NCBI GenBank assembly: GCA_963711005.1
Contig: CAVQCJ010000006.1
Coordinates: 248,001-312,000, forward strand
Length of the DNA: 64,000 bases
Source of the DNA: CAVQCJ01 sp963711005
GTDB lineage: Bacteria > Actinomycetota > Actinomycetes > Prado026
Direction of reading: 5' to 3'
The notes below the pieces were generated by a model. The model saw nothing but the letters and a program-made list of their open reading frames with translations, was not told where the DNA came from and ran no database searches. Shown piece after piece: positions 16,101-24,177 of the stretch; position 1 is the stretch's first letter; every line of letters starts with the position of its first letter. The translations under genes and the position numbers were made by a program.

Positions 16101-17629
16101 TCGAAGACCTGGCCCAGCTGATCTACGACCTCAAGAACGCGAACCCGGCCGCACGCGTGCACGTCAAGCTCGTCTCCGAGGTCGGCGTAGGCACCGTCGC
16201 GGCCGGGGTGGCCAAGGCGCACGCCGACGTCGTGCTGATCTCCGGGCACGACGGTGGTACCGGCGCGTCGCCGCTGACGTCTCTCAAGCACGCCGGCACA
16301 CCGTGGGAGCTCGGCCTGGCCGAGACCCAGCAGACGTTGCTGCTCAACGGTCTGCGCGACCGGGTGGTCGTGCAGGCCGACGGCCAGCTCAAGACCGGCC
16401 GGGACGTCGTCGTGGCCGCGCTGCTCGGCGCCGAGGAGTTCGGCTTCGCCACCGCGCCGCTGGTCGTCATGGGCTGCGTGATGATGCGGGTGTGCCACCT
16501 GGACACCTGCCCGGTCGGGGTGGCCACCCAGAACCCCGAGCTGCGGGCCCGGTTCAGCGGCAAGCCCGAGTTCGTGCAGACCTTCTTCGAGTACCTGGCC
16601 GAGGAGGTTCGCGAGCTGCTCGCGGCGCTGGGGTTCCGCACCCTCGCCGAAGCAGTCGGCCACGCCGAGCTGCTCGACACCGGCCGGGCTGTCGAGCACT
16701 GGAAGGCCGCCGGCCTGGACCTGGCCCCGGTGCTGCACGTCCCCGAGCTGCCCGAGGGCGCGGCCCGGCTCAACACCACGGTGCAGGACCACGGACTGGC
16801 GAAGGCTCTCGACAACCAGCTCATCGAGCTGTGCGCACCCGCGCTGGAGACCGGCGAGCCGGTGCGGGCGACGCTGCCGGTCCGCAACGTCAACCGCACC
16901 GTCGGCACCATGCTCGGTTCGCAGATCACGCGGCTGTACGGCAGCGCCGGCCTGCCGGACGGCACCGTCGACCTCACGTTCGTCGGCTCGGCCGGGCAGT
17001 CGTTCGGCGCGTTCCTGCCCGGCGGCGTCACGTTGCGGCTGGAGGGCGACGCGAACGACTACGTCGGCAAAGGCCTCTCCGGCGGGCGGGTCGTGGTCCG
17101 GCCGGACCGGTCGGCCGGCTACCCGGCCGAGGACAACGTCATCGCCGGGAACGTGGTCCTGTACGGCGCGACCTCGGGCGAGGCGTTCCTGCGCGGCGTG
17201 GTCGGCGAGCGGTTCGGGGTGCGCAACTCCGGGGCCCGCGCGGTGGTCGAGGGTGTCGGCGACCACGCGTGCGAGTACATGACCGGCGGTGCGGTGGTGA
17301 TCCTCGGACCGACCGGACGCAACCTGGCCGCGGGGATGTCCGGCGGCATCGGGTACGTGCTCGACCTGGACCCGGCGCTGGTGAACCGCGAGCTGGTCGA
17401 CCTGGAGCCGGTGCTGCCCGCCGACCAGGACCTGCCGGTGCTGCTCGACCTGGTCGCCCGGCACGCGGAGGAGACCGGCTCGCCGGTGGCCGGGGCGCTG
17501 CTGCTCGAGGCGCGCGCGCTGCCCGGGCGGTTCACCCGGATCATGCCGCGCGACTTCCGCCGGGTGACGGCGCACGCCGCGCGGTCCGGCGAGCCAGGCG
17601 ACGAGCTGCTGCGGGTGTCCCGTGGGTGA
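13115..17629 (+). CDS. gltB: Glutamate synthase large subunit (GltB)
   Basis: A 1504-residue enzyme that makes glutamate from glutamine and 2-oxoglutarate. The glutaminase domain starts after a short propeptide at Cys20 (YEHDACGVAMVATLSG). The central domain is followed by the FMN synthase domain with MSYGSISQEAHETLA, GEGGEDPERY, KPGEGGQLPGHK and STPGVGLISPPPHHDI. The 3Fe-4S cluster cysteines are in GCVMMRVCHLDTCPVG (C-x5-C-x4-C). The C-terminal GXGXG beta-helix includes GGRVVVRP and GGAVVILGPTGRN. Length is normal and there is no frameshift over 4.5 kb. It overlaps gltD by eight bases. Confidence 0.97.
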   Translation: MPAPPAAQGLYDPRYEHDACGVAMVATLSGVPSHAIVDQGLTALRNLEHRGASGADPGSGDGAGILLQVPDEFLRAVVDFPLPPKGAYVVGAAFLPSADPGAAQEAVERVATQEGMTVLGWRDVPTHADLVGPTARSVMPVIRQLFLAPASGRLVGLGLERLAYVVRKRSDHETGAYFASLSARTLVYKGMLTATQLEPFFPDLSDRRLASALVLVHSRFSTNTFPSWPLAHPYRYIAHNGEINTLRGNRNWMHARESQLASDVLPGDLERLFPICTEDASDSASFDEVLELLHLAGRSLPHAVLMMIPEAWENHTSMDPARRAFYQFHSTLMEPWDGPACVTFTDGTVIGAVLDRNGLRPGRFWVTDDGLVVLASEVGVLELDPATIVRKGRLQPGRMFLVDTAQGRIVEDDEVKSSLAAENPYDDWLHAGLLHLEDLPEREHVTHTHASVVRRQQTFGYTDEELRVLLAPMARSGAEAIGSMGTDSPIAVLSDKPRLLFDYFTQMFAQVTNPPLDAIREELVTSLGTMIGPEHNLLDPGPASCRLVVLPFPVIDNDELAKLVRVNADGDLPGFRAAKVSGLYRVQGGGQALGRRLAEICAEVSEAIAAGATIVVLSDRDSDAEHAPIPSLLLTSAVHHHLVRSKERTRCSLIVEAGDVREVHHVALLVGYGASAINPYLAMESAEDLVRSGVVTGVTPEQAIRNLIKALGKGVLKVMSKMGISTVASYQGAQAFEAVGLAQDLVAQYFTGTTSRLGGVGLDVLAGEVARRHELAYPPSGISPAHRALAVGGEYQWRREGEPHLFDPDTVFRLQHATRAGRYDVFKQYTARVDEQAERLMTLRGLFRFADGIRTPVPLDDVEPVESIVRRFSTGAMSYGSISQEAHETLAIAMNRMGARSNTGEGGEDPERYVPLPDGDSRRSAVKQVASGRFGVTSEYLVNADDLQIKMAQGAKPGEGGQLPGHKVYPWIAKTRHSTPGVGLISPPPHHDIYSIEDLAQLIYDLKNANPAARVHVKLVSEVGVGTVAAGVAKAHADVVLISGHDGGTGASPLTSLKHAGTPWELGLAETQQTLLLNGLRDRVVVQADGQLKTGRDVVVAALLGAEEFGFATAPLVVMGCVMMRVCHLDTCPVGVATQNPELRARFSGKPEFVQTFFEYLAEEVRELLAALGFRTLAEAVGHAELLDTGRAVEHWKAAGLDLAPVLHVPELPEGAARLNTTVQDHGLAKALDNQLIELCAPALETGEPVRATLPVRNVNRTVGTMLGSQITRLYGSAGLPDGTVDLTFVGSAGQSFGAFLPGGVTLRLEGDANDYVGKGLSGGRVVVRPDRSAGYPAEDNVIAGNVVLYGATSGEAFLRGVVGERFGVRNSGARAVVEGVGDHACEYMTGGAVVILGPTGRNLAAGMSGGIGYVLDLDPALVNRELVDLEPVLPADQDLPVLLDLVARHAEETGSPVAGALLLEARALPGRFTRIMPRDFRRVTAHAARSGEPGDELLRVSRG

Positions 17630-19076
17630 CCCGAAAGGCTTCCTGACCACCCCCCGGCAGACCCCCGGACGGCGCCCGGTCGACGTGCGGATCCAGGACT
17701 GGCGCGAGGTGTACGAGCCGATGGCTGCGGGCGCCGTCGAGGCGCAGGCCGGGCGGTGCATGGACTGCGGCATCCCGTTCTGCCACGACGGCTGCCCGCT
17801 GGGGAACCTGATCCCGGAGTGGAACGACCTGGCCTACCGCGACGACTGGTCGTCCGCGATCGAGCGGCTGCACGCCACCAACAACTTCCCCGAGTTCACC
17901 GGCCGACTGTGCCCGGCGCCGTGCGAGACGGCGTGCGTGCTGGGCATCAACGCCGACCCGGTTACCATCAAGCAGGTCGAGGTCTCGATCATCGACCGGG
18001 CCTGGGCGGACGGGCTGGTCACGCCCCAGCCGCCGCCGCGGCTGTCCGGCCGCACCGTCGCCGTGGTCGGGTCCGGACCGGCCGGGCTCGCCGTCGCGCA
18101 GCAGCTGACACGGGCCGGCCACACAGTCGCGGTGCTCGAGCGCGCCGACCGGATCGGCGGCCTGCTCAGGTACGGCATCCCCGAGTTCAAGATGGAGAAA
18201 CGGCACCTGGACCGCCGGCTCGACCAGATGCGCGCCGAGGGCACGACGTTCCGCGCGGGCGTCAACGTCGGCGTGGACGTCACCGGCGCCGACCTGCGCC
18301 GCCGGTACGACGCCGTGGTGCTGGCCACCGGGTCCACCCGGTGGCGCGGTCTGGACGTCCCGGGCGCCGACCTGGCCGGGATCCACCAGGCGATGGAGTA
18401 CCTGCCGCTGTCGAACCGCGTGCAGGAGGGCGACCTCGCGACGACCCCGATCGACGCGGCCGGCCGCCGGGTCGTGATCCTCGGCGGCGGCGACACCGGC
18501 GCGGACTGCCTGGGCACCGCCCACCGGCAGGGCGCGGCGTCGGTGACGCAGCTGGAGATCATGCCGCGGCCGCCGGCGGAGCGCCCCGGCTCGCAGCCGT
18601 GGCCGACGTACCCGATGGTGATGCGGACCAGCAGCGCGCACGAGGAGGGCGGCGAGCGGCTCTTCGCTGTCAGCACCCGACGCTTCGTGGCCGACGACGC
18701 GGGCCGGGTGCGCGCGCTGGAGCTGGTCGAGGTCGAGCTCGTCGACGGCCGGTTCGCCGAGGTGGCCGGCTCCGACCGGGAGCTCGCCGCCGACCTGGTG
18801 CTGCTCGCGATGGGGTTCGTCGGACCGGAGACCGACGGGCTGCTCGACCAGCTCGGGGTGGCGATCGACGCCCGCGGCAACCTCGTCCGCGACGCCGGGT
18901 ACGCGACGTCGGTGGACGGCGTGTTCGTGGCCGGCGACGCCGGGCGGGGCCAGTCGCTGATCGTGTGGGCCATCGCCGAGGGTCGGTCCTGCGCGGCCGC
19001 CGTCGACCGTTGGCTCACCGGCGGGACCAACCTTCCGGCGCCGATCGCGCCGACCGTCCGTCCGCTGACCGTCTAG
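17622..19076 (+). CDS. gltD: Glutamate synthase small subunit (GltD)
   Basis: A 484-residue iron-sulfur flavoprotein passing electrons from NADPH to GltB. N-terminal 4Fe-4S cysteines are in CMDCGIPFCHDGCPLGN and CPAPCETACVLGI. The FAD site is VAVVGSGPAGLAVAQQL with ERADRIGGLLRYGIPEFK; the NADPH site is VVILGGGDTGADCLG. The C-terminal FAD segment is GVFVAGDAGRGQSLIVWAIAEG. The GTG at 17622 overlaps the gltB stop, so the subunits are co-translated. The next gene, pyk, has its own promoter just after the stop. Confidence 0.96.
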   Translation: MGDPKGFLTTPRQTPGRRPVDVRIQDWREVYEPMAAGAVEAQAGRCMDCGIPFCHDGCPLGNLIPEWNDLAYRDDWSSAIERLHATNNFPEFTGRLCPAPCETACVLGINADPVTIKQVEVSIIDRAWADGLVTPQPPPRLSGRTVAVVGSGPAGLAVAQQLTRAGHTVAVLERADRIGGLLRYGIPEFKMEKRHLDRRLDQMRAEGTTFRAGVNVGVDVTGADLRRRYDAVVLATGSTRWRGLDVPGADLAGIHQAMEYLPLSNRVQEGDLATTPIDAAGRRVVILGGGDTGADCLGTAHRQGAASVTQLEIMPRPPAERPGSQPWPTYPMVMRTSSAHEEGGERLFAVSTRRFVADDAGRVRALELVEVELVDGRFAEVAGSDRELAADLVLLAMGFVGPETDGLLDQLGVAIDARGNLVRDAGYATSVDGVFVAGDAGRGQSLIVWAIAEGRSCAAAVDRWLTGGTNLPAPIAPTVRPLTV

Positions 19077-19092
19077 CTGCACACCGTCTAGG

Positions 19093-19098
19093 TAGGGT
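19093..19098 (+). promoter_or_regulatory. -10 element of pyk (leaderless type)
   Basis: TAGGGT is followed by six bases and the pyk ATG at 19105. There is no ribosome-binding site, so the mRNA probably starts at the start codon. Confidence 0.6.
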
Positions 19099-19104
19099 CG
19101 AGCC

Positions 19105-20550
19105 ATGCGCCGCGCGAAGATCATCTGCACGCTCGGCCCCGCCACCTCCAGCCCCGAAGCCATCCGTGCGCTGGTCGAGGCCGGCATGGACGTGGCTCGA
19201 CTGAACCTCAGCCACGGCTCGTACGCCGACCACGAGGTCGTCTACCGCAGCGTGCGTCAGGCCTCGGACGAGACCGGGCACGGCGTGGGCATCCTGGTCG
19301 ACCTGCAGGGACCGAAGATCCGGCTCGGTTCGTTCGCGGCAGGGCCGGTCCTGCTCACCCCTGGGCAGCTCTTCACCGTGACCACGCAGACCGACGTGCC
19401 GGGCACCGACCAGGAGGTGTCGACGACGTACGCCGGGCTGCCCGGCGATGTCGGGCCAGGGGACTGGATCCTCGTCGACGACGGCAAGGTGTCGCTGACG
19501 GTCGTCGAGGTGGACGGGCCCAGGGTTGTCACCCGGGTCGTCGACGGCGGCATGGTCTCCGACCACAAGGGCATCAACCTGCCCGGGGTGGCCGTCAGCG
19601 TCCCGGCGATGTCCGACAAGGACGTGGAGGACCTGCGCTGGGGGCTGCGGCTGGGCGCGGACCTGGTGGCCCTGTCGTTCGTCCGCAGCCCGGACGACCT
19701 GGCCGACGTGCACGCGATCATGGACGAGGAGGGGGTCCGTCTCCCGGTCCTGGCCAAGATCGAGAAGCCGCAGGCCGTCGAGCGCCTCGAGGCGATCGTC
19801 GAGGCGTTCGACGGGATCATGGTGGCCCGCGGCGACCTCGGGGTCGAGCTGCCGCTGCAGGACGTCCCGCTGGTCCAGAAACGGGCAGTGACGCTGGCCC
19901 GCGACCACGCCAAGCCAGTGATCGTCGCCACCCAGATGCTGGAGTCGATGATCTCGGCGTCCCGGCCGACCCGGGCCGAGGCCTCGGACGTCGCCAACGC
20001 GGTGCTGGACGGCGCCGACGCCCTGATGCTCTCCGGTGAGACGTCGGTCGGTCGTTACCCGCTGGAGTCGGTTCGCACGATGGCCATGATCATCGAGGCC
20101 GTCGAGGAGCAGGCCCTGGGCACGCTGCCGGCACTGCAGCGCCCGCCGCACACGAAGGCCGGCGCCATCTGCCGGGCCGCGGTCGGGGTCGGTGAGGTGG
20201 TGGGCGCGTCGTTCCTGGTGGCGTTCACCGAGACCGGTCGTTCGGCGCAGCGGCTGGCCCGGTACCGGTCGCGCATCCCGATGCTGGCGTTCACCCCGAA
20301 CGCCGCGACCCGCAGCCAGCTGGCGCTGTGCTGGGGCGTCGAGACGTTCCTGGTCCCTGAGGTCAAGCACACCGACGACATGGTGATGCTGCTCGACTCG
20401 GCGCTGCTGGACATCGGCCGGTGCGAGGTGGGCGAGCAGGTCGTGATCGTCGCCGGCGCCCCGCCGGGGATCCCCGGCTCGACGAACGCGCTGCGCGTGC
20501 ACCGGATGGGCGACGCCGTCCACGGCGCCGCCCCTGCCTACGAACAGTGA
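19105..20550 (+). CDS. pyk: Pyruvate kinase
   Basis: A 481-residue glycolytic enzyme converting phosphoenolpyruvate and ADP to pyruvate and ATP. Motifs: AKIICTLGPATSS, ARLNLSHGSY, GPKIRLG, the catalytic-Lys strand VLAKIEKPQAVERL, GIMVARGDLGVELPLQ with metal-binding Glu/Asp, and ATQMLESMI with SDVANAVLDGADALMLSGE. The C-terminal domain (about 350-475) is the usual allosteric one. It starts at ATG 19105 without a Shine-Dalgarno; a TAGGGT box six bases upstream suggests a leaderless mRNA. It converges with bldD across a hairpin terminator. Confidence 0.97.
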   Translation: MRRAKIICTLGPATSSPEAIRALVEAGMDVARLNLSHGSYADHEVVYRSVRQASDETGHGVGILVDLQGPKIRLGSFAAGPVLLTPGQLFTVTTQTDVPGTDQEVSTTYAGLPGDVGPGDWILVDDGKVSLTVVEVDGPRVVTRVVDGGMVSDHKGINLPGVAVSVPAMSDKDVEDLRWGLRLGADLVALSFVRSPDDLADVHAIMDEEGVRLPVLAKIEKPQAVERLEAIVEAFDGIMVARGDLGVELPLQDVPLVQKRAVTLARDHAKPVIVATQMLESMISASRPTRAEASDVANAVLDGADALMLSGETSVGRYPLESVRTMAMIIEAVEEQALGTLPALQRPPHTKAGAICRAAVGVGEVVGASFLVAFTETGRSAQRLARYRSRIPMLAFTPNAATRSQLALCWGVETFLVPEVKHTDDMVMLLDSALLDIGRCEVGEQVVIVAGAPPGIPGSTNALRVHRMGDAVHGAAPAYEQ

Positions 20551-20558
20551 CCGGCTGC

Positions 20559-20579
20559 GGCCTCACGCAGAGTGAGGCC
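20559..20579. terminator. Hairpin terminator between pyk and bldD
   Basis: ggcctcac (20559-20566), loop gcaga, gtgaggcc (20572-20579): a perfect 8-bp stem in the 31-base gap between the convergent pyk and bldD stops. It can end both transcripts. Confidence 0.75.
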
Positions 20580-20581
20580 GG

Positions 20582-21079
20582 TCAGTCGAGCGGGAGGGCG
20601 CGGCGCGCCTCGGGGTTGAGGACACCCCACCCGATGAACTGCTCGACGACCACGCCCGGTGACGTGTCGTAGATCACGGCGAGGGTGCGCAGGTCGTCCT
20701 GGCGGACGGAGAGCACCTTGCCGTTGTAGTCGCCCCGCTGGCTCTGGATCGTCTGGACGTAGCGCGCCAGCGGGCCGGCCTTCTCGGCCGGCACGATCGC
20801 CAGCCGCTCGAGGTCGAGCACCAGCCGGGGCGGCGGTTCGGCCCCGCCGGTCGCCGGGCCCCCGCCCGGCAGCAGCTCGGCCACCGGGACCCCGTAGAAG
20901 TCGGCCAGCTCGGCCAGCTTCTGGACGGTGACGGCCCGGTCGCCCCGCTCGTACGAGCCGACGACGACAGCCTTCCAACGACCCTGGGACTTCTCTTCCA
21001 CGCCGTGCAACGACAGGCCCTGCTGGGTCCTGATGGCGCGCAGCCGTGACCCGAGAGCGCGCGCGTAGTCGGACGCCAC
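20582..21079 (-). CDS. bldD: BldD-type developmental regulator (c-di-GMP-responsive)
   Basis: A 165-residue transcription factor nearly collinear with Streptomyces BldD. The N-terminal helix-turn-helix (about 1-75) contains LRAIRTQQGLSLHGVEEKS, RWKAVVVGSYERGDRAVTV and LAELADFYGVPV. The C-terminal domain has the c-di-GMP motif R115-G-D117 then R126-x-x-D129 (RGDYNGKVLSVRQDD), so it is predicted to dimerise on a c-di-GMP cage and repress developmental genes. I chose the GTG at 21079 (VASDYARALG), where homologues begin, instead of the longer reading to 21142, which covers the promoter. It is divergent from the pyr operon. Confidence 0.93.
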   Translation of the reverse strand: MASDYARALGSRLRAIRTQQGLSLHGVEEKSQGRWKAVVVGSYERGDRAVTVQKLAELADFYGVPVAELLPGGGPATGGAEPPPRLVLDLERLAIVPAEKAGPLARYVQTIQSQRGDYNGKVLSVRQDDLRTLAVIYDTSPGVVVEQFIGWGVLNPEARRALPLD

Positions 21080-21139
21080 GAGCAACCCCCCAACCTTTCG
21101 AGACCCACCCCCGGCGACCGAGAGTGGTCGCCCGTTAGA

Positions 21140-21154
21140 CACTCAGTGACGTTA
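21140..21154 (-). promoter_or_regulatory. bldD promoter with candidate BldD autoregulatory site
   Basis: On the minus strand TAACGT (21154-21149) fits a -10 and is followed directly by the dyad CACTGAGTG (21148-21140), which would overlap the transcription start. The dyad resembles the core of the published BldD consensus (half-sites around AC-n-CWG-n-GT) with mismatches at the edges. BldD of Streptomyces represses itself, so autorepression is plausible here. Confidence 0.4.
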
Positions 21155-21243
21155 CGGAGGGTGACCAAAGACCGTCAAGACGCCTGCCGAGCTTCGGTCC
21201 GTTCGGACGATGGGACCGGTCCGAACGGCCCGGCGGACCCTGG

Positions 21244-21249
21244 TAGGTT
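21244..21249 (+). promoter_or_regulatory. -10 element of the pyr operon
   Basis: TAGGTT fits the common -10 form of this window and predicts a transcript start near 21256. That is just upstream of the PyrR-binding hairpin, leaving a leader of about 53 bases. Confidence 0.5.
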
Positions 21250-21264
21250 GAACGGCGATCGACA

Positions 21265-21300
21265 TCCTTTAAGACCCGTCCGGAGAGGCGGGGAAGGAGG
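21265..21300 (+). promoter_or_regulatory. PyrR-binding RNA hairpin enclosing the pyrR Shine-Dalgarno
   Basis: The loop tccggagagg (21279-21288) matches the conserved UCCNGNGAGG of PyrR-binding RNA. It is closed by CCCG (21275-21278) with CGGG (21289-21292). An outer helix TCCTT (21265-21269) with AAGGA (21294-21298) pairs the Shine-Dalgarno aaggagg (21294-21300), eight bases before the pyrR ATG. PyrR with UMP would stabilise the hairpin and hide the ribosome-binding site: translational repression as described for mycobacteria, not Bacillus-type attenuation. No terminator hairpin is present in the leader. Confidence 0.8.
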
Positions 21301-21308
21301 CCGGACCC

Positions 21309-21932
21309 ATGACGACGCCTGCCCAGCACGCGTCCGACCTGGACGTACCGCAGGCTCCCGAGGGAGCCGCCCAGGTCACCCCCCGCCCCGTGCTCGACCA
21401 GCGCGACATCGACCGCGCGCTGACCCGGGTGGCGCACGAGATCCTCGAGCGGAACAAGGGTTCCGCCGACGTCGTGCTGCTCGGGATCCCCACCCGGGGC
21501 GTGCCGCTGGCCCGCCGGCTGGCCGCGCGCATCGACGCCGTCGAGGGCGGCTCCGTCCCGGTGGGGTCGCTCGACATCACCATGTACCGCGACGACCTGC
21601 GGCTGCGGCCGGCCCGGGCCCTGGAGCGCACCGACATCCCGCCGGGCGGGATCGACGGGAAGGCGGTCGTCCTCGTCGACGACGTGCTCTTCTCCGGCCG
21701 CACGGTCCGGGCCGCCCTGGACGCGCTCGGTGACGTCGGCCGCCCGGGGCTGGTGCAGCTGGCCGTCCTGGTGGACCGCGGGCACCGCGAGCTGCCGATC
21801 CGGGCCGACTACGTCGGCAAGAACCTGCCCACCTCGGTCCTGGAGACCGTCCGGGTGCTGCTGACCGAGCACGACGGCCGCGACGCCGTCCTCCTGGAAC
21901 GCCCGGCCCCGACGGCAGGAGAGCAGGCGTGA
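21309..21932 (+). CDS. pyrR: Bifunctional pyr-operon regulator / uracil phosphoribosyltransferase (PyrR)
   Basis: A 207-residue RNA-binding regulator with uracil phosphoribosyltransferase activity. The phosphoribosyltransferase fold shows DVVLLGIPTRGVPLARRLA, the flexible-loop DITMYRDDL, the PRPP motif VVLVDDVLFSGRTVRAALDAL and RGHRELPIRADYVGKNLPT, which are typical of PyrR. The N-terminal 25 residues are extra and polar. It probably binds the hairpin in its own leader in response to UMP. First gene of the pyr operon; its stop overlaps the pyrB GTG. Confidence 0.96.
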   Translation: MTTPAQHASDLDVPQAPEGAAQVTPRPVLDQRDIDRALTRVAHEILERNKGSADVVLLGIPTRGVPLARRLAARIDAVEGGSVPVGSLDITMYRDDLRLRPARALERTDIPPGGIDGKAVVLVDDVLFSGRTVRAALDALGDVGRPGLVQLAVLVDRGHRELPIRADYVGKNLPTSVLETVRVLLTEHDGRDAVLLERPAPTAGEQA

Positions 21933-22886
21933 GGCGGCACCTGGTCTCGGCCGCGGACCTGTCCTACGACGACGCGGTGCTCGTGCTGGACACCGCTGCG
22001 GAGATGGCCACCGTGGCCGGGCGGGAGATCAAGAAGCTGCCGACCCTGCGCGGCCGCACCGTCGTGAACCTCTTCTTCGAGGACTCGACCCGGACCCGGA
22101 TCTCCTTCGAGGCCGCGGCCAAGCGGCTGTCCGCAGACGTCATCAACTTCTCGGCGAAGGGCTCCAGCGTCTCCAAGGGCGAGTCGCTCAAGGACACCGC
22201 GCTGACGCTCGAGGCGATGGGCGCCGACGCCGTGGTCATCCGGCACCAGTCCAGCGGTGCGCCGCACCGGCTGGCCTACTCCGGCTGGATCGGCGGTTGC
22301 GTCGTCAACGCCGGCGACGGCACGCACGAGCACCCGACGCAGGCCCTGCTGGACGCGTTCACGATGCGCCGGCACCTGGGCGGGGACCTGGCCGGACGTC
22401 GGGTCACGATCGTCGGCGACGTCCTGCACAGCCGGGTCGCCCGGTCGAACGTCCTGCTGCTGTCGACGCTCGGTGCCGAGGTGACGCTGGTCGCGCCGCC
22501 GACGCTGCTGCCGGTCGGCGTCGAGTCGTGGCCGTGCGCGGTGTCCTACGACCTCGACGGGCCGCTGGCCAAGTCGGACGTCGTGATGATGCTGCGGGTG
22601 CAGCGGGAGCGGATGAGCGCGGCGTTCTTCCCCAGCGCCAACGAGTACAGCCGCCGCTACGGGCTGGACGTCGCCCGGGCCGGCGACGCTGCCCGAGCAC
22701 GCGATCGTCATGCACCCCGGTCCGATGAACCGCGGCATGGAGATCGCGGCCGAGGTGGCCGACGGCTCGCGCTCGACGATCGTCGAGCAGGTCGCCAACG
22801 GCGTGAGCGTACGGATGGCCGTGCTCTACCTGCTGCTCGGCGGCAGCGAGCCGGCGATCGGCGCCGAGCGCGAGGTGGCGCTGTGA
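21929..22886 (+). CDS. pyrB: Aspartate carbamoyltransferase catalytic chain (PyrB), with one +1 frameshift
   Basis: Makes carbamoyl-aspartate in pyrimidine synthesis. The carbamoyl-phosphate domain has VVNLFFEDSTRTRISFEAA and GSSVSKGESLKDT; the aspartate domain has GDGTHEHPTQALLDAFT, DVLHSRVARSN and MMLRVQRERM. After RYGLDVARA the match moves one base and continues as TLPEHAIVMHPGPMNRGMEI and SVRMAVLYLLLGG to the TGA at 22884-22886. Removing G22682 or G22683 restores about 318 residues, the normal length. No other damage is visible. GTG start overlaps the pyrR stop; the stop overlaps the pyrC GTG. Confidence 0.9.
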
Positions 22887-24177
22887 GCGCCCGGCTGATC
22901 CGGGGCGCCCGGCCCCTCGGCGGCGAGCCGGCCGACCTGCTGCTGCACGACGGCGTCCTCGCCGACGTCGGCCCGGCCGGGTCGCTCGACGCCGGCGACG
23001 CGCCGGTGCTCGACGCCGACGGGCTCGTCGCGCTGCCGGGGCTGGTCGACCTGCACACGCACCTGCGCGAGCCCGGCCGCGAGGACGCCGAGACGGTCGC
23101 GACCGGCACCCGGGCCGCGGCGCTGGGCGGCTTCACCGCCGTGCACGCCATGGCGAACACCGACCCGGTGGCCGACACCGCCGGCGTCGTCGAGCAGGTC
23201 TGGCGGCTGGGCCGCGAGGCCGGCTGGTGCGACGTGCAGCCGGTCGGCGCGGTCACGGTCGGGCTGGCCGGCGAGCAGCTGGCCGAGCTCGGCGCGATGG
23301 CCGACGTCGGCGGCGGGCGTCCGGGTGTTCTCCGACGACGGGCACTGCGTGTCCGACGCGGTGCTCATGCGCCGCGCGCTGGAGTACGTCAAGGCGTTCG
23401 ACGGCGTGGTCGCCCAGCACGCGCAGGAGCCGCGGCTCACCGCAGGACGCGCAGATGAACGAGGGCGTGCTGTCCGGCGTTCTCGGGCTGCAGGGCTGGC
23501 CGGCGGTCGCCGAGGAGGCGATCATCGCCCGGGACGTCCTGCTCGCCGAGCACGTCGGCTCGCGGCTGCACGTGTGCCACGTGTCGACGGCCGGCTCGGT
23601 CGACCTGGTCCGCTGGGCGAAGTCCCGCGGCGTCGACGTCACCGCCGAGGTCACCCCGCACCACCTGCTGCTCACCGACGACCTCGTCGCCGGCTACGAC
23701 CCGGTGTACAAGGTCAACCCGCCGTTGCGGACCAAGGCGGACGTGGAGGCGCTGCGCGAGGGCCTGGCCGACGGGACCATCGACGCCGTCGCCACCGACC
23801 ACGCGCCGCACCCGGTGGAGGACAAGGACTGCGAGTGGTCCGCGGCGGCGTTCGGGATGGTCGGGCTCGAGACGGCGCTGTCCGTCGTGGTCGAGTCGAT
23901 GGTGCAGACCGGGCTGCTGGACTGGAGCGGCGTCGCCGACCGGATGTCCGCCCGCCCGGCCCGGATCGGACGCCTGAACGGCCACGGCCGGCCGCTCGCC
24001 GCCGGCGAGCCGGCGAACCTGGTGCTCGTCGACCCGTCCGCGCGGTGGACCGTCGAGCCGTCGGGACTGGCGTCCAAGAGCCGCAACACCCCGTTCGCCG
24101 GGCGCGAGCTGCCCGCGCGGGTGGTCGCGACCTTCCTGCGCGGCCGGCCGACCGTCCTCGACGGGACGCTCGCGTGA
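22883..24177 (+). CDS. pyrC: Dihydroorotase (PyrC), with two +1 frameshifts
   Basis: A zinc amidohydrolase cyclising carbamoyl-aspartate to dihydroorotate. Frame 1 holds the metal motif LVDLHTHLREPGREDAETV and GGFTAVHAMANT. Near 23316 the match shifts to VRVFSDDGHCVSDAVLMRRA and AQHAQEPRLT, and near 23442 shifts again to AQMNEGVLSGVLGLQGW, LHVCHVSTAGS, AEVTPHHLLLTDD and AVATDHAPHPVEDK. Removing one G of 23315-23317 and G23442 gives a continuous type I dihydroorotase of about 430 residues. The lysine that is usually carboxylated in other amidohydrolases is replaced as in class I bacterial enzymes. Start GTG 22883 overlaps pyrB. Confidence 0.9.

Noticed and set aside
12989..17773. A 1594-codon open frame on the minus strand opposite gltB
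   Set aside because: It mirrors the third-position GC bias of gltB and has no recognisable motif; similar mirror frames lie opposite most genes here (for example 2186-4741 and 33708-37580).
21929..23458. A 509-residue pyrB-pyrC fusion protein
   Set aside because: It arises because the frameshifted pyrB frame happens to enter the pyrC frame; family motifs show two separate genes.
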